From positions 1 to 38,714 of the forward strand of contig NZ_FNJD01000027.1 of the NCBI RefSeq assembly GCF_900103185.1: 38,714 nucleotides of DNA, given 5' to 3'. The position numbers were made by a program, and so were the translations under genes. The stretch comes from Sulfitobacter litoralis. GTDB taxonomy: Bacteria; Pseudomonadota; Alphaproteobacteria; Rhodobacterales; Rhodobacteraceae. The notes beneath the pieces are model-generated. The model was not told where the DNA came from. It did not search any database and worked only from the letters and a program-made list of their open reading frames with translations. Below, piece after piece: positions 34,340-38,714 of this stretch. Every line of letters starts with the position of its first letter. Positions within the stretch are counted from its first letter, which is position 1.

Positions 34340-35239
34340 TTAGTGTCCCAGTCGGGCAGCCGTCAAGTTGACCTTCAAATGACCCAGAAGATCATCGCGC
34401 AGCTCTTCACGCGCCAAGCCGAAAGACACGGTCGCCTGCAAGAAACCGGACTTGGAACCACAGTCGAAACGCTGGCCCTTGAAACGGTAGCCATAGACAT
34501 CATTGCCTTGGGTCAGTTCTGCCGCGATGGCATCTGTCAGCTGGATTTCCCCGCCCGAGCCGGACTTCAGCTGGTTCAGGTTCTTCAGTACGTTTGGCGA
34601 CAGGATATAGCGGCCGATCACGGCAAGGTTCGACGGTGCGTCTTCGGCTTTGGGCTTTTCGACCATGCCTTTGACCTTGACCAAGGCCCCGTCAGATGGA
34701 CCGTCATCAATGTCCAACATACCGTAAGAAGAGGACTTTTCAGGGTTCACTTCCATCGCCGCAACCATGTTTCCACCGGTTTCATTGTAGGCTTCGATCA
34801 TCTGTTGCAGGCAGGGCTTGTCGGCAGCGATCACGTCATCAGGCAGCATCACCGCAAAGGGTTCGTTGCCGATCAGACGACGGGCGCACCATACGGCGTG
34901 GCCCAGACCAAGTGCTTTGTGCTGGCGGATATAGGCGATGGCACCGCTGTCCATATTGGTGTCTTTAAGGATCTCCAACAGCTCTGTTTTGCCTTTGGAG
35001 CGCAGTTCCTGTTCCAGCACGGGAGAGTGGTCAAAGTAGTCCTCCAGCGCACCCTTGCCGCGGGATGTGACAAAGATGAATTCCTTGATTCCGGCCGCGC
35101 GAGCTTCGTCGATGGCGTATTGCACCAGCGGGCGATCGACCAGGGTCATGATCTCTTTGGGAACAGATTTCGTCGCGGGCAAAAACCGCGTTCCCAAACC
35201 AGCCACTGGAAAAATCGCTTTTGTTATTTTCTTAGCCAT
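34340..35239 (-). CDS. galU: UTP-glucose-1-phosphate uridylyltransferase
   Basis: 299 residues. Makes UDP-glucose from UTP and glucose-1-phosphate for exopolysaccharide and glycolipid synthesis. Motifs: AIFPVAGLGTRFLPATKSVPKEIM (nucleotide-binding, GTRFLP), PLVQYAIDEARAAGI, HKALGLGHAVWCAR, FAVMLPDDVI, and VEKPKAEDAPSNLAVIGRYIL, then GGEIQLTDAI and GYRFKGQRFDCGSKSGF. Cytosolic. Single-gene unit with its own ~230-base leader region; no other sugar-nucleotide genes in the window. Confidence 0.96.
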   Translation of the reverse strand: MAKKITKAIFPVAGLGTRFLPATKSVPKEIMTLVDRPLVQYAIDEARAAGIKEFIFVTSRGKGALEDYFDHSPVLEQELRSKGKTELLEILKDTNMDSGAIAYIRQHKALGLGHAVWCARRLIGNEPFAVMLPDDVIAADKPCLQQMIEAYNETGGNMVAAMEVNPEKSSSYGMLDIDDGPSDGALVKVKGMVEKPKAEDAPSNLAVIGRYILSPNVLKNLNQLKSGSGGEIQLTDAIAAELTQGNDVYGYRFKGQRFDCGSKSGFLQATVSFGLAREELRDDLLGHLKVNLTAARLGH

Positions 35240-35321
35240 GCTCAGCCTCGTAAAATCTTAGTGTAAAATAGATGAAAAACGCTTGTCGTGCAGCAAATGA
35301 ACCTCGCGAGCGATCGCCAAC

Positions 35322-35339
35322 AGCCTTCCATAGAAGGCT
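35322..35339 (-). promoter_or_regulatory. Small perfect hairpin in the region before galU
   Basis: AGCCTTC (35322-35328), CATA, GAAGGCT (35333-35339): a perfect 7-base stem with a tetraloop, about 83 bases before the galU start and 28 bases downstream (minus strand) of the RTX terminator. Role unknown; it may lie in the galU 5' leader or mark its promoter. Confidence 0.35.
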
Positions 35340-35366
35340 TACCCAATCATGAAGCCAAACCTGGTC

Positions 35367-35404
35367 AAAAAGCGGACAGCAGGCGCGCCACCTGACCTGT
35401 CCGC
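35367..35404 (-). terminator. Rho-independent terminator of the RTX/Hint gene
   Basis: On the minus strand GCGGACAG pairs with CTGTCCGC (35372-35379 with 35397-35404), extended by an inner CAGG/CCTG pair, and followed by TTTTT. It is about 64 bases after the RTX gene stop. A clear intrinsic terminator that separates it from galU. Confidence 0.88.
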
Positions 35405-35467
35405 AGCAAGGCACCATGCGCCCAAACCTATGAATTTCGGAAAAACCTATGACGAACAGGTGAATAT

Positions 35468-37612
35468 TTAATTCATGAGAGCCTTGTTATTCTTGGCATG
35501 ACGCTCGACCAAGCGCTTTACCCATGCTCCCTTTTCCGGGATGTGCCGCACCGGCAGCAACGCTGTGCGCGTTGCAATATCCGGGAATAGTTCAAGAATT
35601 TCAGCGCGCGCATCTTCGGTCACAGCTTTCAAAGCTTCGGGCCCAGTGAACAGGCTTTCCGTTGCGGCGCTGTTGGAAAAGATGATTTCGTGTTGATCGA
35701 ACAGTATGTGAAAATACTCCACACTATCGGCGTCTTCGACCACTTCGATCCCCGGCAGTCCAACTAGTTTGATAGCGGCTACTAGAATTTCCTGCACATC
35801 GAACATGCGCTCTGCGATCACTGAACGCACAAGGATTCTATGCTGCCGCGAAACGACCAGATCTTTCATCGGCGTGCCGTTTCCAAGCGCCCCTGCGGAA
35901 ATTCTGATAGGTTTCAGCTTGGGGCGTGCAGCGAGCTCTTGCGGGCCAAGCGCCCTGCTTCCGATCCAACGCACAGGCTGCATCCCCCGATCCATTGTCA
36001 GCACCTGAGCACCGACCGCTAGGTCTTCGACATTTACTGGACCTTCTGACGTTATTATTTCCGTACCCGCCGCAAAACAGATAATTTCAATCCCGCTAAA
36101 GGTAAGCGTTTCGCCAGTGTCGAAGTTCACGGTGCCCTTCAGCGCGCCGCTGTCTGATGTATCCTCGGTTGCATTGATGGTGTAGCTGCCGCGATCCAGA
36201 GCGCTAAGGTCGATGCGGTCTTGATCGGTCGTATCATCAGGGCCCGTCCCACCGATGACAACATCGCCCTGAGCATCAGCGGCAGACTGCACAACGAATG
36301 TATCGTCCCCTGAACCTCCGCTTAAAATATCTGCGCCCGCACCCCCATCGATGATATCATCGTCATCCCCGCCATCAATTTGATCGACGCCTGCACCGCC
36401 GTAGATTTCATCTGCGCCTGCCCCACCGGACAGCGTGTCGTCACCGTCCCCGCCATCAAGCATATCGTCGCCACCGCGGCCGGATAGCTCGTCGGTACCG
36501 CCTGCCCCCCAAAGCTTGTTGGCTTCGGAGTTCCCTATAAGGACGTTGTTCGCGTCATTCCCTCGGATGTTTTCAAAGTTGTATAGTTCGGTTTGGAAAT
36601 CCGTTGCGCCAACGGTTGTATCCGCTGCAGATCCATCGTCTGTCAGCGCAACACCTAGGTCAAATGACGCGACTACGCTGGCGTCTAGCGCGATTGTGTC
36701 GCTTCCAGCTCCGCCATCGATCGATTCCGGGCCGACAGAGGGGGTAAAGAACCCAACCTCAGCGATATCATCGCCATCTTCTAAAGATACAGTATCGCTA
36801 CCACTGTCTGTGCCATCTGCCAGCCAAGTATCATTCCCATCGCCGCCATAAACAATGTCGTGACCCGTCCCACCCGAGATGACATCGTCGCCTTCGCCGC
36901 CCGAAATGCTATCATTGCCAGCCCCACCAAAGATCGTATCCTCACCAGCGCCACCCGATATAGTGTCATCGCCGGCTTCTCCGGACAGGTTATCGTTGCC
37001 GGTGCCGCCATCGATGATGTCATCGCCGCTACCGGCGCGAATGGTGTCATTGCCGCCATAGCCGTAGATTGTGTCATCGCCTGATTGATATCCGCCAAAT
37101 ATACTGCCGGCATCGTAGTCAGTAATTCGGTCACCATCGCCATCTTCGTAGTCGCCGGGCCCCTCATAGACATCCATATTGTCATCGCCGCTTGTACCAT
37201 CGACGATGCCGGGGTTGCTTGGCGATAGATCAAACGACGCGGACGTATCTATCGATATGGTGGTCGCAAGACCGCTCGCTACGGGGAACCCATCGGGCGC
37301 GTACAAATATAAACCGGTCGACGTTTCGAAAACAGCGGCTTCCGTGGATCCAAGCAGCGCACCCAGCACCCCACCCAATAGGCCTGAATCGTAACCGTTA
37401 AAGGTAGCAGTACCGACATAAGTCGCTGTTTCGTCGGAACCGTCGATGGAGATCGTGGTAACTTCAGATGGCGCGAGTGTGCCGTCATCATCTGTGATAC
37501 TTATATCCCCGGACACGTTTCCGAAGTTAGGCAGAACTGCAACGTCGCCGAGTGATATTAAATCACCGCTATAGGAATATAGGTTACTAGTGACATCAAG
37601 CGTTACAGACAT
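35468..37612 (-). CDS. Secreted RTX (calcium-binding repeat) protein with C-terminal Hint domain
   Basis: 714 residues. Residues 1-135 are a Ser/Thr/Gly-rich beta domain without recognised family. Two blocks of GGxGxDxxx calcium-binding repeats follow at about 176-265 and 351-440 (for example GGAGNDSISGGEGDDVISGG), then a linker. A Hint (hedgehog/intein-type) domain starts at C512 in CFAAGTEIITSEGPVNVEDL, with SRQHRIL (H591) and EYFHILFDQHEIIFSN. Hint domains of this type in roseobacters are common at the end of RTX proteins and may self-process. No classical N-terminal signal, so secretion by a type I system is likely, but none is encoded in the window. Function could be adhesin or biofilm matrix. 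There is no catalytic domain. Confidence 0.9.
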   Translation of the reverse strand: MSVTLDVTSNLYSYSGDLISLGDVAVLPNFGNVSGDISITDDDGTLAPSEVTTISIDGSDETATYVGTATFNGYDSGLLGGVLGALLGSTEAAVFETSTGLYLYAPDGFPVASGLATTISIDTSASFDLSPSNPGIVDGTSGDDNMDVYEGPGDYEDGDGDRITDYDAGSIFGGYQSGDDTIYGYGGNDTIRAGSGDDIIDGGTGNDNLSGEAGDDTISGGAGEDTIFGGAGNDSISGGEGDDVISGGTGHDIVYGGDGNDTWLADGTDSGSDTVSLEDGDDIAEVGFFTPSVGPESIDGGAGSDTIALDASVVASFDLGVALTDDGSAADTTVGATDFQTELYNFENIRGNDANNVLIGNSEANKLWGAGGTDELSGRGGDDMLDGGDGDDTLSGGAGADEIYGGAGVDQIDGGDDDDIIDGGAGADILSGGSGDDTFVVQSAADAQGDVVIGGTGPDDTTDQDRIDLSALDRGSYTINATEDTSDSGALKGTVNFDTGETLTFSGIEIICFAAGTEIITSEGPVNVEDLAVGAQVLTMDRGMQPVRWIGSRALGPQELAARPKLKPIRISAGALGNGTPMKDLVVSRQHRILVRSVIAERMFDVQEILVAAIKLVGLPGIEVVEDADSVEYFHILFDQHEIIFSNSAATESLFTGPEALKAVTEDARAEILELFPDIATRTALLPVRHIPEKGAWVKRLVERHAKNNKALMN

Positions 37613-38450
37613 TCTTCTTATCCTCGAGTTAATTCAGAAGTAGCGTTATTCCGTCGCGATACGCCGGCCGTAAGTATTCCACCCCACTCAGATATCTGAA
37701 TATGGCAGTGCGTTCTTTATAAGGGCACTCAATTACACCCGTATGGATGCAATTGAACCAAACACGCTTTAGTGCTGTGAGGTTAAGAGAGAAAAAAAGA
37801 CTATTAAAACCAAACCCTACAACCCTACTGGCTCATGCGCGGCATAGTTTGTGCATTGAAATAGTTCAGATCTGATTATGCACTCAATTGCCGCACTATA
37901 AGTATTGTAGGGTTCAATTGATCTGTCTCGCAAAAAACCACGCAAATTAACGGCGAAACACTAGTATATGCCGAATTGCGATAGTAGCGTCCATAATCTG
38001 ATAATGGGCAGCCATGGGGAAGATATGAGCGGCTAATATCTACAGGCAAGGTTCACTGGCTTCAGGCTACCCCTGTAGACCTTGTCGCGAAAATGCATAT
38101 CGCGCGCGAAAGAAGCTAGGAACTCAGCAGAGTTTCGAAATGACCGGATACCGTGCAAATCTCTGGACATGGCTCTACCCTAACGCAAGCTGTCGAGACC
38201 GCAGCACTAACGGTTCCATTTCGACAGGCACGCCGAGTGCACTCCAGACCACCCGTGCTTTTCGGGCTGTTGTGGCTGGCCTAGGTGTCGCAACCACAAG
38301 CGTAAATCCTGCACCGGTAACATCCTCGGCGCGCACATTGCCTGCACAGCCCGGGAACGAAAAATTTATATCCGGGTTGTCCGTCGTCATATAAAATGGG
38401 GCATCAGAGCGGTTTGAGCATTGGAGGCTCTGGCTCGTATGTGTAGTTGA
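37613..38450. other. Gene-poor, repeat-bearing region upstream of the RTX gene
   Basis: About 840 bases with no convincing gene; AT-richer than the rest. It includes the presumed RTX promoter (37613-37700) and the short repeats listed separately. A 71-codon minus-strand ORF (38175-38390, beginning MTTDNPDINFSF) lacks a ribosome site and a recognised family; it could be a fragment of a lost gene, as could the overlapping plus-strand ORF. The IS3-type end probably begins about 38415. Confidence 0.5.
37688..37922. repeat. Cluster of short palindromes and inverted/direct repeats
   Basis: Palindromes TCAGATATCTGA (37688-37699) and TCAGATCTGA (37866-37875). Direct repeat GCACTCAATT at 37725-37734 and 37880-37889. 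Inverted repeat CAATTGAACC (37750-37759) and GGTTCAATTG (37911-37920). AACCCTAC twice in tandem (37813-37828), with the inverse TTGTAGGGTT at 37905-37914. Could be operators of the RTX gene or remnants of a small mobile element. Confidence 0.6.
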
Positions 38451-38714
38451 TTATGCGGCTTGTTTTTGGTGTTGCAAGCGACGTTGGCGGATTGTCTGCT
38501 TCTTGATCTTTTCCCTTTCCCTCAGAATGGCTTTGTCGCGGCCAAAGTAGACGTCGGCTGGCGTGACGTTGTTCAGGCTCTCGTGGTAGCGCTGGTTGTT
38601 GTAGTATTCGACGAAGGCCCCGATCTGACGCTCAAGATCGCCTGGCAGGTAGTAGTTTTCCAGCAGAACCCGGTTCTTCATGGTCTGGTGCCAGCGTTCG
38701 ATTTTGCCTTGGGT
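38415..38714 (-). mobile_element. IS3-family insertion sequence end (partial)
   Basis: The transposase fragment and its 3' flank reach the window edge. The end beyond the transposase stop reads TGAGCATTGGAGGCTCTGG from about 38421, plausibly a terminal inverted repeat (IS3-type ends commonly begin TG). The other end lies outside the window, so the boundary is approximate. Confidence 0.55.
38451..38714 (-). CDS. IS3-family transposase (orfB-type), C-terminal part
   Basis: The frame is open to the window edge, giving the last 87 codons. GKIERWHQTMKNRVLLENYY and the following AFVEYYNNQRYHESLNNVTP are the end of the DDE integrase domain (E in GKIER region, YNxxRxHxSL motif), followed by PADVYFGR and a basic Gln/Arg tail ending HQKQAA. 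Its upstream part (catalytic D residues and orfA) lies outside the window. Confidence 0.88.
   Translation of the reverse strand, partial: TQGKIERWHQTMKNRVLLENYYLPGDLERQIGAFVEYYNNQRYHESLNNVTPADVYFGRDKAILREREKIKKQTIRQRRLQHQKQAA

Noticed and set aside
35468..37612. GGxGxD repeats as a DNA repeat or CRISPR-like array
   Set aside because: The DNA periodicity is explained by the protein's calcium-binding nonapeptides, and there are no conserved repeats with unique spacers. No CRISPR array was seen in the window.
38140..38394. 84-codon plus-strand frame in the right-hand gap
   Set aside because: Ser/Thr-rich composition of a chance frame, no ribosome site, overlapping an equally weak minus-strand frame.

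Overview
The window reads as chromosomal DNA of a roseobacter-type alphaproteobacterium (Rhodobacterales, Sulfitobacter-like). This rests on the murA / DUF2948 / hisD / UPF0262 / phosphatase cluster, an all-in-one urt urea ABC operon, fused TAXI-type TRAP transporters, an RTX protein with a C-terminal Hint domain, and high-GC codon use throughout. Family names are from recognition of the translated proteins; no database was searched.

Left edge (1-1820): the 3' end of an IS256-family transposase abuts a porin gene that has lost its 5' end and also carries a frameshift. A small lipoprotein gene follows. 1819-6180 (minus strand) is a housekeeping cluster: small protein, murA, DUF2948, hisD, UPF0262, low-molecular-weight phosphatase. 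tRNA-Thr(GGT) follows at 6265. 6529-7625 holds a membrane protein gene preceded by a 24-residue membrane microprotein. 7757-9432 (minus) holds bluB under a cobalamin riboswitch and a secreted lysozyme-like protein. A BCCT transporter is at 9829-11472.

11602-18012 (plus) is a compact iron-acquisition region: a palindromic iron-box-like site, a 41-codon leader ORF, hemP and a six-cysteine unknown protein (all joined by ATGA overlaps), a catecholate-type TonB-dependent receptor, PiuC-type hydroxylase, exbB, exbD and tonB. It converges, through overlapping stop codons, on a minus-strand FMN alpha-hydroxy-acid oxidase gene whose upstream region carries a second copy of the same box-like site. This region is the most interesting part of the window: it looks like one iron-responsive unit containing two uncharacterised small proteins.

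19150-20661 holds DUF421 and MscS membrane proteins; 20946-23345 an orphan CHASE/PAS histidine kinase; 23355-29264 the urtABCDE urea transporter. 29615-34076 holds a lactate/malate-type dehydrogenase with a TAXI-TRAP transporter. 34340-35239 is galU. 35468-37612 encodes an RTX/Hint secreted protein. The last kilobase is AT-richer, gene-poor, full of short direct and inverted repeats, and ends in an IS3-family transposase fragment.

A recurring theme is strong hairpins without a U-tract just after the first, presumably most abundant, product of a transport operon (receptor/piuC, urtA/urtB, TAXI/TRAP permease).
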